A stretch of 64,000 bases of DNA, from the NCBI GenBank assembly GCA_963811805.1, contig CAWESU010000001.1, forward strand, positions 1,178,001 to 1,242,000, given 5' to 3'. Below the pieces are notes generated by a model. That model saw only the letters and a list, made by a program, of their open reading frames with translations, was not told the DNA's origin and did no database searches. This DNA is from DAHUXN01 sp963811805 (GTDB lineage Bacteria > Acidobacteriota > Terriglobia > Acidiferrales > UBA7541). A program made the translations under genes and the position numbers. Positions 6,919 to 15,449 of the stretch are shown here, piece by piece. Within the stretch, counting starts at the first letter, position 1. Every line of letters begins with the position of its first letter.

Positions 6919-7749
6919 ATGCCCGCGATTTCGACCACCGCCGATGCTTCTCAGCATGAAAGACGAGCGCCAATTTCTGACGACATACTGACGATTTGCG
7001 CAATCAGCATTGTCGCAGGCATTCTCACGAACATCCTCCACGAGGGCGTGGGGCACGGGCTTGTCGCTTTGATGACCGGGGCAAAGTCCGGCGTGCTTAC
7101 AACGGTGGGGTGGTCGAGTACCTTCGGTTCACGTCTGGTCGCAGCGGGCGGAACGTTGGTGAACCTCGCGGCTGCGCTTGTGTTCTGGCTCGCTCTCGGT
7201 AGCGCCAAGCGCGCATCCATGCCCGTTCGCTACTTTCTGCTCATCACTTGTGCATTCAATTTGTTTACCGGAACCGGGTACTTTTTCTTTTCAGGTCTGA
7301 CAGACTTCGGAGATTGGGCGGCTGTGATTTCGGGGCTGCACCCGCATTGGCTCTGGAGAGTACTGCTGGTTGTCGTGGGAGCGTCTTCATACTACGCCGC
7401 TGCGCTAGTTGTTGGGACCGGACTGGTGCGTCACGTGGGAGTCCCGCGAAGTCAGCAGGGACGCTTGCGACGGTTGACCATTGTGCCGTACTTCTCTGCC
7501 ATTGTCCTAGCGAGCGGGGCGGGACTGCTGAATCCACTCGGGATACAACTGCTGTGGCAATCCGCCCTGCCCGCGACTGTTGGCGGTCAGAGCGGGCTTC
7601 TCTGGTTGCGATATTACATTCCGCAAGGAATTGAGCCGAAACGAACGCCAGAACACCTTCGCCGCAACCTCGTGTGGATAGGCTTGGCGGCTGTTTTGTT
7701 ATTCCTCTATGTGGTCATTCTAGGGCGAGGAATAACACTGCGTCGTTAG
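6919..7749 (+). CDS. Polytopic membrane protein with HExxH motif (M50-like), 276 aa
   Basis: Six to seven hydrophobic segments are visible. The first helix carries NILHEGVGHGLVALM, a HExxH zinc-ligand motif within the membrane as in site-2-protease-type M50 peptidases. No second NPDG-like motif was seen; the nearest acidic candidate is GLTDFGDW at about residue 131. Proteolytic activity is therefore unproven. It follows the XRE regulator on the same strand and precedes a convergent lipoprotein gene. Confidence 0.7.
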   Translation: MPAISTTADASQHERRAPISDDILTICAISIVAGILTNILHEGVGHGLVALMTGAKSGVLTTVGWSSTFGSRLVAAGGTLVNLAAALVFWLALGSAKRASMPVRYFLLITCAFNLFTGTGYFFFSGLTDFGDWAAVISGLHPHWLWRVLLVVVGASSYYAAALVVGTGLVRHVGVPRSQQGRLRRLTIVPYFSAIVLASGAGLLNPLGIQLLWQSALPATVGGQSGLLWLRYYIPQGIEPKRTPEHLRRNLVWIGLAAVLLFLYVVILGRGITLRR

Positions 7750-7770
7750 CGGCAAGTGTTGGTCGCTGCC

Positions 7771-8805
7771 CTAGTGCACAGCGATGCCATAGAAGCCAGG
7801 AATCCCATAGGCGATGGTCGCGCTCGGCGCAACATCCCCGTTTTCACTCGGCGCAAACTTCAAAACGGTTTGGCCACTCACAACGTAAATGTTTCCAGCG
7901 CCATCGACAGTAAGGTTCCCGATTCCCGACAGCGTAGTTGTCGACCCTGCAATGACTCGAACCGGAGCGGTATTTCCAGTTGAGCCTGCGCTGAACTCCA
8001 CGATGCTTGGCCCGTTCGCGCCGCTGTCGTTGGCCACGTAAATATTCCCCACGCTATCTACGGCAAGGCCTACCGGGTCGTCGACCATCGTTTTCGGACC
8101 AGTCAGAGTGCTCGTCGGAGCCACATTCCCAGTCGCGCCGGAATCGAAAATAAGAATGGAGTCGGCTGGCTCCGAATTGCCACCCGCAACATAAATATTG
8201 TCTGCGGAGTCGACCGCGATTTGGCCGCCAGCTCCGGTAATACTTGTTGCGCTCCCGCCGATGACCTTCATCGGTGCCACGTTGCCGTCGGCTGCCGCAG
8301 AGAAAACTGAGATGGCGAAAGCTTGAACTCCATCTAGCAAAACGCTCGCATACGCGTAGATATTTCCAGAGCTATCTACAGCGAGCGCGCTCATCGGGCC
8401 AGAGAACCCCGTCAACGGACCCGCAATCGTCCTTTTCGGAGTTGCTGCCCCACTCGCTCCTGGGCCGTAAACCAAAATCTCCAGAAGAGCTGTCAACTGA
8501 GGATTGTAGTTCTCTGCCTGGCATCCTACGTAAAGATTGCCTTCTCCATCCGTAGCCAGTCCATTGAACCCGCCCCGAGGGCCGATGATATATGACGCGG
8601 GAGAAGTACTTCCGTTTGCGGTCGTTGGAAATTGCAGAATCTGCGAAATCTTCGGTTCGATTGTAGTCGAAGGAATCGGCATCACGTAAACGCTTGCCGC
8701 CCCACTCGGTGTGACAACAACACCATTTTCGGGTCCACAACCAGCTGCAACGAATACTGCGCTGAGACAGAACAAAATGCTCTTCGTAAGGTTGGACGCG
8801 TGCAT
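7771..8805 (-). CDS. NHL-repeat beta-propeller lipoprotein, about 344 aa
   Basis: A signal peptide ends in a lipobox (SAVFVAAGCG), so the mature protein should be membrane-anchored. About six repeats follow with the pattern G-L-A-V-D-S-x-G-N-I-Y-V (LAVDSSGNIYAY, IAVDSADNIYVA, LAVDSVGNIYVA, LTVDGAGNIYVV), typical of NHL propellers. These proteins are frequent in Acidobacteriota and probably bind extracellular ligands. The ATG at 8803-8805 has GGGGGA 4 bases upstream and begins the signal peptide. An ATG/GTG-type start at 8847 would add a non-signal leader. Confidence 0.8.
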   Translation of the reverse strand: MHASNLTKSILFCLSAVFVAAGCGPENGVVVTPSGAASVYVMPIPSTTIEPKISQILQFPTTANGSTSPASYIIGPRGGFNGLATDGEGNLYVGCQAENYNPQLTALLEILVYGPGASGAATPKRTIAGPLTGFSGPMSALAVDSSGNIYAYASVLLDGVQAFAISVFSAAADGNVAPMKVIGGSATSITGAGGQIAVDSADNIYVAGGNSEPADSILIFDSGATGNVAPTSTLTGPKTMVDDPVGLAVDSVGNIYVANDSGANGPSIVEFSAGSTGNTAPVRVIAGSTTTLSGIGNLTVDGAGNIYVVSGQTVLKFAPSENGDVAPSATIAYGIPGFYGIAVH

Positions 8806-9103
8806 AAATCCCCCAGCAATCGGCCCCAGCCCCACGCATTTCGGCAAACCGATAACGATTGTCGCCGCGGGCTGGAAATCCGGCGCGTTTCTTAGTAAGT
8901 GGATGTCTGTCCTGCGTGCCCCCTATGAAACTCGGCCATCAAATACCAGCTTCGATTCTCAACTTGGCCTAAAGGGTTGTGTGCGCGCTCGGACTCTGTA
9001 ATTAACCCTCGAATAATCCAGGCTCGACAGCGATTTGATTTCAACCACTTCACCCTTGCGTAATCGTCCCCGTGCTAGAATCCATCCCGAGGGGGATAGC
9101 ACA

Positions 9104-9775
9104 ATGAACAGGATGCGCGCGGTCGCAATCGGCGTCGTCGTATCGAGTACGTTGGTCTGTGCGGCGTTGGTCATGGCTCAACAGAAAGTTGAGCTGCCGA
9201 TAACGCAATAACGAGTTCTGTCGCCGTTATCGCTGACGGAGACGGAGCGCGACAGTCACCAAACAGGCTTGAATGTCGTGCGGCTGATTAACACAGCGGA
9301 AGTAGACTATAGGCGTGAGCGTGGGGCCTACGCGACCTGGGGCGAACTATTCCTCTCTCGCGCTATACAATTTCAAGGTCTCCGTTGGTGGAGTCCCGTA
9401 ACACAATTTCAAGGCCTGCAATTGTCTGCCGGCCCCGAAGTGGTTCCTGGGTGGAATGTCGCCCTTGTTGTTTCCGCCGACCGCCACAATTACGAACTAA
9501 CGCTCCGCAGTGTGGATGACAAGCAATGCCGATTTTCTTTCTTCAGCGACGACAGCGGGCTAATCTACGAGGGCGGCGCAATCAGTTGCTCTGTAGAGTT
9601 GGTGCCCAACGGCAATAGTCACAAGCTCCTTGGATGGCGGCGCCACTCTGCCCCCGCCACACGGTACTCCGACTTAACTGACAGGAGTCGCTCGGGAGAC
9701 CGCAACGGCGGCGGTGGAGGCCCGAGTGCGATGCATCCAGAAAGCGCCGAATGTGACGGCCAGCGCGAGAGGTAG
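9104..9775 (+). pseudogene. Secreted protein gene with a premature TAA at 9209-9211
   Basis: An ATG at 9104 starts a signal peptide (VVVSSTLVCAALVMAQQ). The frame hits TAA after 35 codons, then stays open in the same frame for 188 codons. The continuation (NVVRLINTAEVDYRRERGAY, GPEVVPGWNVALVVSADR, CRFSFFSDDSGLIYEGG) is clearly protein-like and resembles secreted pilin-like or unknown Acidobacteriota proteins. The downstream part has only a weak TTG (9269) of its own. The last 100 bases overlap the convergent DoxX gene. Confidence 0.45.
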
Positions 9776-10207
9776 AAATTTCAGGCCATCGCGAATCAAT
9801 GCACCCGGTCCGACTTCCTCGTCAGGTCCGATTCCGCATCCGCACTTGATTTTCAGACCTTTGTGCCAAGCCCACGCTATGGCAGTCATGAAGACACAAA
9901 ACGTCAGCACTGACAAAACGGACGAGAAACGCAAGCCAATACCCGAAACGACCCAGAGGCCAAGAAATAATTCAAAGAACGGCAACACGTGCGCGAGCGA
10001 GTTGACAGCCCACGGCGGGAGCATTTGATAGGCGTCCACTGTCATCGCGAACATCGAAAGCGAGATTTTGACCGAGGTCGCTGACCACGGCATGGCGACC
10101 TGTGGCTTCAACGTGTTATAGCCCGAGACGAGAAATATCGTCCCGAGCGTCAGCCGTGCGACCAGCAGAAGAACGTTCCCCCACTTGTTGCGAGTATTCG
10201 CGCTCAT
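9674..10207 (-). CDS. DoxX/MauE-family membrane protein, 177 aa
   Basis: Four helices are visible, beginning ARLTLGTIFLVSGYNTLKP. A loop KIKCGCGIGPDEEVGPGALIRDG is typical of the MauE branch of the DoxX superfamily. MauE-type proteins are linked to disulfide or quinone redox chemistry in the membrane; the substrate here is unknown. No mau or sox genes lie nearby. The ATG at 10205-10207 begins the first polar segment. Its 3' end overlaps the convergent broken gene. Confidence 0.75.
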   Translation of the reverse strand: MSANTRNKWGNVLLLVARLTLGTIFLVSGYNTLKPQVAMPWSATSVKISLSMFAMTVDAYQMLPPWAVNSLAHVLPFFELFLGLWVVSGIGLRFSSVLSVLTFCVFMTAIAWAWHKGLKIKCGCGIGPDEEVGPGALIRDGLKFLPLALAVTFGAFWMHRTRASTAAVAVSRATPVS

Positions 10208-10266
10208 AGCGTTTTCCCGAAGGCTAGCGCTGGGCGTGCGTCAATCGGTATCTGTTGCACACGTAT

Positions 10267-10688
10267 TCAGAACCAGGTCTTCTTCTTGTAATCGAGATAC
10301 GCCGCGCCGAACTTCTCCGTCAGCACTCGCTCCTCTTTCCGGCTACGCACCACTTGCAGCGGAATGATGACTACAAAAATCAGCAGCCACGACGGCCGTC
10401 CCGTCCAGATGATGATTCCCAGGAGGAGCATCGCACCAAAGAAGTAAATCGGATTGCGGATGCGCGAGTAGACGCCCGTCGTTACCAGCGTCGTTGCCTT
10501 GGCCTGCACGCTGAAGGCGCGTCCCAGCTCAATGCGCGCCGCTACAAACAAAAGAAATGCCGGCGCCGCAATCGCAATTCCTGCAATTCGCCATGCAGCC
10601 ATGCAGTCCATGGCAGATGCGCGGCATGCATGCCAAAGAACGATAAGACGATGATTGCCAGCGCCAGCGTCACCAAATTGAGTTTCAT
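10267..10688 (-). pseudogene. ICMT-like methyltransferase gene frameshifted by an 8-base tandem duplication
   Basis: The 5' part from ATG 10688 reads MKLNLVTLALAIIVLSFFGM and HLPWTAW, a first helix. The rest, in another frame, reads WRIAGIAIAAPAFLL, ELGRAFSVQAKATTLV, GVYSRIRNPIYFFGAM and FGAAYLDYKKKTWF. These are the signature regions of the isoprenylcysteine carboxyl methyltransferase-like family. The shift is caused by the tandem pair CCATGCAG at 10591-10598 and 10599-10606. Removing one copy restores a continuous protein of about 137 residues. Confidence 0.6.
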
Positions 10689-10966
10689 GGCCGTTCCTTC
10701 AGTCTCGTTGCAATGAGGACCCCGTACTCTGAACGAACGATAGCGCCAGCTTGAGACAGACGCAAGGCAGAGCAAGCCACGAGACCCACTGCCAAGAAGC
10801 GGCTCGGTGCAGCCTTGAGCGCGAACCGCAAGCCCTCAGCACTTCTCTGTTTGGTTCTGGCACCGGGGGCGGCTAGAGCGTAACCTGAACTTGATGGGCT
10901 TGCTCTACCGCATCTCGGCACGCGGGGAAGCGAACGGCTCACGCAGCTCAGAAAACGGGTGGACCC

Positions 10967-11245
10967 GTGAAAATTGGGCTAAAGTTTCGAGGCCATGTCT
11001 TAGTGCCCGAAGGCGCTCCGGATTCAAGGCCGTGGCGATTGGCGCTCGCGTATTTGGATAAACGCCGGAGATTGCTCAGCGTGCTTGTCGCTTGCCCGTT
11101 CTGTCTGGCGCATGGCTCCATGGAAGTGGAATCGTTCGGCGTCTGGCCGGTACTTTTCTGCGAGCGCGAACAAAAGGAGTTTGAGGTTCGCTTCAAAGAG
11201 CCGGTGGGTTCCCGCCGATTGAAGATATCGCAACGTCGTGAATAG
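10967..11245 (+). CDS. Hypothetical protein with a CPFC motif, 92 aa
   Basis: No family is recognised. VLVACPFCLAHGSMEVESFG could be half of a zinc-binding site, and the C-terminus is basic. The start is a GTG with only a weak purine-rich site upstream. It is on the same strand as the two following small genes. Confidence 0.4.
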   Translation: MKIGLKFRGHVLVPEGAPDSRPWRLALAYLDKRRRLLSVLVACPFCLAHGSMEVESFGVWPVLFCEREQKEFEVRFKEPVGSRRLKISQRRE

Positions 11246-11336
11246 ATTAAGCCGGGGGGCAGTTTACACCGTTCCTTCGAGGGAACGTCTGGCGCATGGA
11301 GTTCGTTTTGGGATAGATTCTCTTCGGAGGCATTGA

Positions 11337-11576
11337 ATGAACCTTCTGGCGGCAATCAAACGCGAAGAGCGAAAGCTCGAAAAGCAGTTGGGCAGGTTGC
11401 AGCACCAGTTGGACGGGGTGAGAACCGCAGCGCAGGCACTGGGACGCTCGACGGGTGACGAGCTGAATCGCGCCAAGAAACGAGTCCTGTCAGCGGCGGC
11501 TAGAAGCAAGATTTCCAAAGCTGCCAAGAGGCGATGGGCCAAAGTGAGAGCCGGGGCGAAAAAAGCCGTGAGCTAG
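11337..11576 (+). CDS. Small basic coiled-coil protein, 79 aa
   Basis: Residues 1-40 form a charged amphipathic helix (AIKREERKLEKQLGRLQHQL). The C-terminus is Lys/Arg/Ala rich (SKISKAAKRRWAKVRAGAKK), a tail found in many small Acidobacteriota and Planctomycetes proteins that may bind nucleic acid. There is no membrane segment. Function is unknown. It lies 41 bases upstream of a membrane protein gene on the same strand. Confidence 0.6.
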   Translation: MNLLAAIKREERKLEKQLGRLQHQLDGVRTAAQALGRSTGDELNRAKKRVLSAAARSKISKAAKRRWAKVRAGAKKAVS

Positions 11577-11617
11577 AACAACTGACAGTCCAAGCCGTCC
11601 GCAGCAAGGAGGAAGCA

Positions 11618-11932
11618 ATGCGCTGGTATTTCTACCTCGCTTACTTTTTCGGCGGCGCTTTCCTCGTCAACGCCATCCCTCATTTCGTCAACGGCGTGTC
11701 CGGGCGCTCATTCCCCACTCCGTTCGGGTCCCCGCCCGGCAAGGGGCAGTCATCGCCGATGGTGAATGTGCTATGGGGGACGCTCAATCTCGTCATCGGC
11801 TATCTGCTTGTGTGCCACGTAGGAGAGTTCCACATCCGCGTCATCCCTGATGTGCTCGTTTCGGGAGCTGGGTGCTTGCTGATGGCAGTCATGCTCTCTC
11901 GGGCATTCGGGCGTCTCTACGGCGGTCAATAG
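11618..11932 (+). CDS. Small membrane protein, 104 aa
   Basis: The start is set by GGAGG 5 bases before the ATG at 11618. Three hydrophobic segments are visible (YFYLAYFFGGAFLVNAIPHF, LWGTLNLVIGYLLVCH, VLVSGAGCLLMAVML). The intervening SGRSFPTPFGSPPGKG loop is conserved-looking, but the family is not one I can name. It may be an uncharacterised inner-membrane protein. Confidence 0.6.
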   Translation: MRWYFYLAYFFGGAFLVNAIPHFVNGVSGRSFPTPFGSPPGKGQSSPMVNVLWGTLNLVIGYLLVCHVGEFHIRVIPDVLVSGAGCLLMAVMLSRAFGRLYGGQ

Positions 11933-12044
11933 GTCGGTGAGTCAGAGGGGCTGGTCGCGCAGGAGGCGTCGTCCGGCGACGTAGCCACACAAATGCCCTC
12001 GGTCAGTGCAGCATCCTCTGGGATTCGTTTTGCGGCTTCCCGAA

Positions 12045-12371
12045 CTACCCTTGCAGTTCAACGATTATGACGTCGATGGGGTGACCGCCCAGATTCTCCG
12101 GTAAATGGCTTCCAGCGGGTGAATAGAGCGTCTCGCCTGCTTTGAAACGGCGCTCTTCCGTCTTGCCATCCGGGAACGTGAACCGGCAGTGTACATCATT
12201 CTGGAAAATCGCGACGCTGTCAGGATGGAAGTGCATCACCGATTTCTCGTGTGCTCTGTAGTTCGCTCGGAGCACACGCACTTTCTCATTTTCGACCTCA
12301 ACCTTGTAATGTTTCGGGTCTACTTTGACCGGGTCCTGAGCTTCCATTTGCGGTTTCGGAGCTGTAGACAT
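12045..12371 (-). CDS. Cupin-domain protein, 108 aa
   Basis: A single small cupin is visible. KSVMHFHPDSVAIFQNDV matches the first metal-binding motif in part, and GETLYSPAGSHLPENLGG resembles the second. The ATG at 12369-12371 has AGGAG 7 bases upstream. A start at 12449 would add a non-conserved leader. Such stand-alone cupins are often of unknown substrate; no enzyme function is assigned. It is followed upstream by a same-strand membrane protein gene. Confidence 0.75.
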   Translation of the reverse strand: MSTAPKPQMEAQDPVKVDPKHYKVEVENEKVRVLRANYRAHEKSVMHFHPDSVAIFQNDVHCRFTFPDGKTEERRFKAGETLYSPAGSHLPENLGGHPIDVIIVELQG

Positions 12372-12473
12372 TACTTTCTCCTTTCGCGGGGTAAATTTAT
12401 CGTTTACCGAGGGAGACCGGAGGATAGTTCGCGGAGCAGTGAGGGTCAAGTCATTGTTAGCGCATCCCGCGAC

Positions 12474-12878
12474 CTAACGCAGAATCAGGGTCACAGCCAC
12501 GGCCGCCACCGCCAGCTTCACCGCCCATCCGAGGGAATAAGACGCAGCGATTGCGGAGTGCAGCTTGATGAACAACGCATTCGCGATAAGTAACGGCAAC
12601 GGCCCGAGAAGCCAAATAGCGAGCGCCAATTTGAGAGTAGCGCTGTACGAGTGGAGATTTAGGCGGGCGCACAAGACCGCGAATACGGCGCAAGTGACGA
12701 AGGGCAGAGGACTGTACCACGCGATAGCTTTCATTTCTCCCTGACCATGCGGGTGCCGCCAGATTTCAGGGTATGGGTTGTATCGCTTGTAGAGCCAATC
12801 GCCCATGAACAGCCAATCGGTCAGAGATGCCACGAAACCCCCGGCAAGCACCGTCAATGCCAAGCGAATCAAATTCAT
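12474..12878 (-). CDS. Four-helix membrane protein, 134 aa
   Basis: The pattern TVLAGGFVASLTDWLFMGDWLYKRYNPYPEIWR resembles small DUF1761-like integral membrane proteins. Three further helices follow. GGGAGG lies upstream of the ATG. It is the first of two minus-strand genes (with the cupin); a functional link is not shown. Confidence 0.6.
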   Translation of the reverse strand: MNLIRLALTVLAGGFVASLTDWLFMGDWLYKRYNPYPEIWRHPHGQGEMKAIAWYSPLPFVTCAVFAVLCARLNLHSYSATLKLALAIWLLGPLPLLIANALFIKLHSAIAASYSLGWAVKLAVAAVAVTLILR

Positions 12879-13473
12879 ATCGTCTCCCTCCCTACACCGC
12901 GAAATGACGGGCGGATTCTAACCTAGACGGGCGCACCTCAAATGGCCATTTCTCAGGGGAATGCAACTCTTCGGAGATGCTCTGGAGCTCCTCCAGGGCC
13001 TGCGAATTTGCCATGTTTTTCCGTGCGGCAGAATTACGCCAACCAGCGTTCAGCTGTTGTGAAGGACTTGGAGCCGGTTTCTTGTCAGCAAGAGGGGTCC
13101 CCTGCCGTGCTTAGTTGGTCAGCGTAGCTGCGGAAGTTTTTTCAAAAAAGAATGCGGAACCTTGCAGGATGGTTTGCAGTCCCGCGTAATTGTGTGCTAA
13201 ATTTCTCTGTTAAATCGAATAGATTTGGTGGGGTTTTTGGCCGCTCCGTCCGTATCCGAATCGAACCAATCCGATACGCCAGCCTCGTCCGCCCATCAGC
13301 AAAACCCCATTCCCGGTACGGGCCGTAAAACGACAGATTCTAGACGACTGCAAATTCGTGGGGATCGGGCGCCAAAGAAAGAGTAGATTTTCAAAACAGA
13401 GGTTCGCGGGCTGCCGAGATGATGCCGCCGCTGATTCTTGTGGTTCCCGAAGTCGTATCGCGAGGCGCGGAAA
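12879..13473. other. Non-coding stretch around repeat copy B
   Basis: Nearly 600 bases without a convincing gene. It contains repeat copy B (13072-13188) and, at the right, the upstream region of the methyltransferase gene. Short open frames are interrupted and lack ribosome binding sites. Confidence 0.5.
13072..13188 (+). repeat. Dispersed degenerate direct repeat, copy B
   Basis: The copy starts at AGCCGGTTTCTTG and has the shared core GGAAGTTTTTTCAAAA, then GCGGAACCTTGCAGGATGG, then TTTGCAG and CCCGCGTA. Over its last 60 bases it is the closest relative of copy C. A stop codon interrupts the frame that would be shared by all copies, so it is not an intact gene. Confidence 0.55.
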
Positions 13474-14418
13474 ATGAACAGGGAGAGTTCGAACTTGAAC
13501 CGCGCCGGGCGGGTGGTTAGACTTAGGCGTTACGAAGAGGACATGCGAGTGCGTCAGGCGGTAATCAAATGGAAAAAGGAAATTTTTGACGCTTCGCCGT
13601 TCCTTAAGAACGATGAGCGGCCCAGTTATTCCACAGCTCTTGGCGCGTTATTCGCTAAAGACTGCCTGAAAGCCCTGCCTAATTTCAGGGACTGCGTGGT
13701 GGATACTGTTTTTGCTGACCCTCCGTTCAACGTCGGCAAAGCGTATGGCGACAATACAAACGACCGGCTTCCGGAAGAACAGTACCTTGCGTGGTGCAAA
13801 GATTGGGTGCAAGAGTGCGTGCGCGTACTGAGACCGGGCGGCTCAATTTTCATTTATAACCTTCCGAAATGGAATATCTCAATCGGTGCTTACCTGAATA
13901 AACTCGGAATGGAGTTTCGCCACTGGATAAGTATCGAAATCAGTGCATGTCTTCCCATTCCGGGGCGACTCCATCCCAGCCACTACAGCCTGCTTTACTA
14001 CTCAAAGGGCAAGCCGAAAACCTTCCGTCGCATTCGGACCCCGATACTGACTTGTCGACACTGCGGCGGTGAGGTGAAGGATTATGGTGGCCACCGAGAC
14101 GCTATGAATCCCGACGGCGTTACGTTGAAAGATGTTTGGACTGATATTCCGCCTGTACGCCATTGGAAATTCAAATCGAGAAACCGGACCGCCAACGCAC
14201 TGTCCACGAAGATTCTTGACCGTGTGATCGAAATGAGTACGCGCCCCGGCGACTTGGTGCTTGACCCATTCGGGGGTAGCGGCACAACATTTGCGGTTTG
14301 CGAATCGAAACACCGGCACTGGCTAGGAATGGAAATCGACTATGCGAAGGAAATCATGGAGCGATTGGAAGCCGACGAAATCCAAGCTCACAAGAACAGC
14401 GATTTCGTAGAAGATTAG
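13474..14418 (+). CDS. Type II DNA methyltransferase (beta class, N4-C or N6-A), 314 aa
   Basis: Catalytic motif IV is ADPPFNVGKAY (about residue 82) and the AdoMet-binding motif is DPFGGSGTT (about residue 264). This IV-before-I order marks the beta class. Between them lies TCRHCGGEVKDYGGH, a possible zinc knuckle, and NALSTKILDRVIEMSTRPGD, a conserved lead-in. The ATG at 13474 is used; a TTG at 13438 is possible. It converges on the restriction endonuclease gene with a 4-base overlap at the stops, so it should protect the sites that enzyme cuts. The recognition sequence cannot be read from sequence. Confidence 0.87.
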   Translation: MNRESSNLNRAGRVVRLRRYEEDMRVRQAVIKWKKEIFDASPFLKNDERPSYSTALGALFAKDCLKALPNFRDCVVDTVFADPPFNVGKAYGDNTNDRLPEEQYLAWCKDWVQECVRVLRPGGSIFIYNLPKWNISIGAYLNKLGMEFRHWISIEISACLPIPGRLHPSHYSLLYYSKGKPKTFRRIRTPILTCRHCGGEVKDYGGHRDAMNPDGVTLKDVWTDIPPVRHWKFKSRNRTANALSTKILDRVIEMSTRPGDLVLDPFGGSGTTFAVCESKHRHWLGMEIDYAKEIMERLEADEIQAHKNSDFVED

Positions 14419-15026
14419 GCCAGATTCCGGCCGTCTGTCATTTTTGTGATCTTTGGAACGTCTACGCTTGTCGCGTCATATTCAATCACTACGATTTCCA
14501 ATGTGCCGCCATGCTTGCAGGGGATGGCCTTCCAAAGATCAAAATACGGCTCAAGTTCCTGAATGTTGCCAATTCTGTCCGTCAGATATCGAGCGAATGC
14601 GCGGGAAGGAACGACGAGGATTCCAGCCGCGATTTTACCCACCATGATGCCGAGTGCCATCTTGTTAAGCGACCTGTGACTGGAGGAAATGTTCCCTGTT
14701 TCCCATTCAACTACAACCGGCCCGTAATCCGTTTCCAGCAATGCGTCGAACTTGCCGGGATTCCGCGTTCCACCTAATTTGGCAGGCCCTTCGATGCTCC
14801 AGCCCTGTTTCTTGAGGTCAAGCATCAGGCCTATCTTGATCGGCTTCACTCCATTGCCCATTCCGCGCTTCTTTCCGCTTTCCGGGTGGATAGTGAATTT
14901 CCCGCTCTTCGGAGGCCATTCGACCGCCTTAATGGCTTTGTGCAATTTTTTGCGGGCGTTCCTCCATTCCGCGGATTTTGCGAACGCTCCACTGCTAATC
15001 AGTGTTTCCTCGCGAACGATCTTCAC
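14415..15026 (-). CDS. Type II restriction endonuclease, BamHI/BglII-like, 203 aa
   Basis: The nuclease core is NPGKFDALLETDYGPVVVEWETGN, with D94 and E107-x-E109. This is the D...ExE arrangement of BamHI in place of the usual ExK. SSSHRSLNKMALG follows, as in BglII/BamHI-like enzymes. Length fits. The start is a GTG at 15026 with a weak site. Partnership with the methyltransferase comes from their tail-to-tail overlap. Family placement is by motif only. Confidence 0.75.
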   Translation of the reverse strand: MKIVREETLISSGAFAKSAEWRNARKKLHKAIKAVEWPPKSGKFTIHPESGKKRGMGNGVKPIKIGLMLDLKKQGWSIEGPAKLGGTRNPGKFDALLETDYGPVVVEWETGNISSSHRSLNKMALGIMVGKIAAGILVVPSRAFARYLTDRIGNIQELEPYFDLWKAIPCKHGGTLEIVVIEYDATSVDVPKITKMTDGRNLA

Positions 15027-15449
15027 GCCCCAAGTATCTTCCCAGCGTCACAAGAATGCACCCGATTTCAGCCCTTCAATGGTCGGGAAGTGAACAGCGT
15101 CGACGTTTGACTTCCCGCTAGTGTGGCGTAGGATTCAAGGCAAATAGAGAGATTGGAGATGATCAATCGCCCGTCATGGCACTCTTAGCAGCATTCGTCG
15201 GAGCTGGGAAGCAATTCTGATCCAGACATTCGAGAGCTCGTGGGACGCACACGGGATGCGCTGGCGTTACATGCCCTATTTTCCGACACCCTACGATGCG
15301 GACACAGGCTGTTCTGTTCGTTGAAACCATGATAACGTAGCGTCGTAGGCAACAGCGTCCACTATGTCTACTGGCGAACCAGGGGGGTTCCCTTGTATGG
15401 TCCACTCGCAGCTGGAAGCGGCGGATTCGAAACCGTACCTGAAGATTGG
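15027..15449. other. Intergenic stretch upstream of two divergent genes
   Basis: It lies between the endonuclease gene (minus) and the RecB-like nuclease gene (plus) and should hold both promoters. The nuclease frame is open from about 15336 but without an ATG until 15450. No other gene or structured element was recognised. Confidence 0.35.
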
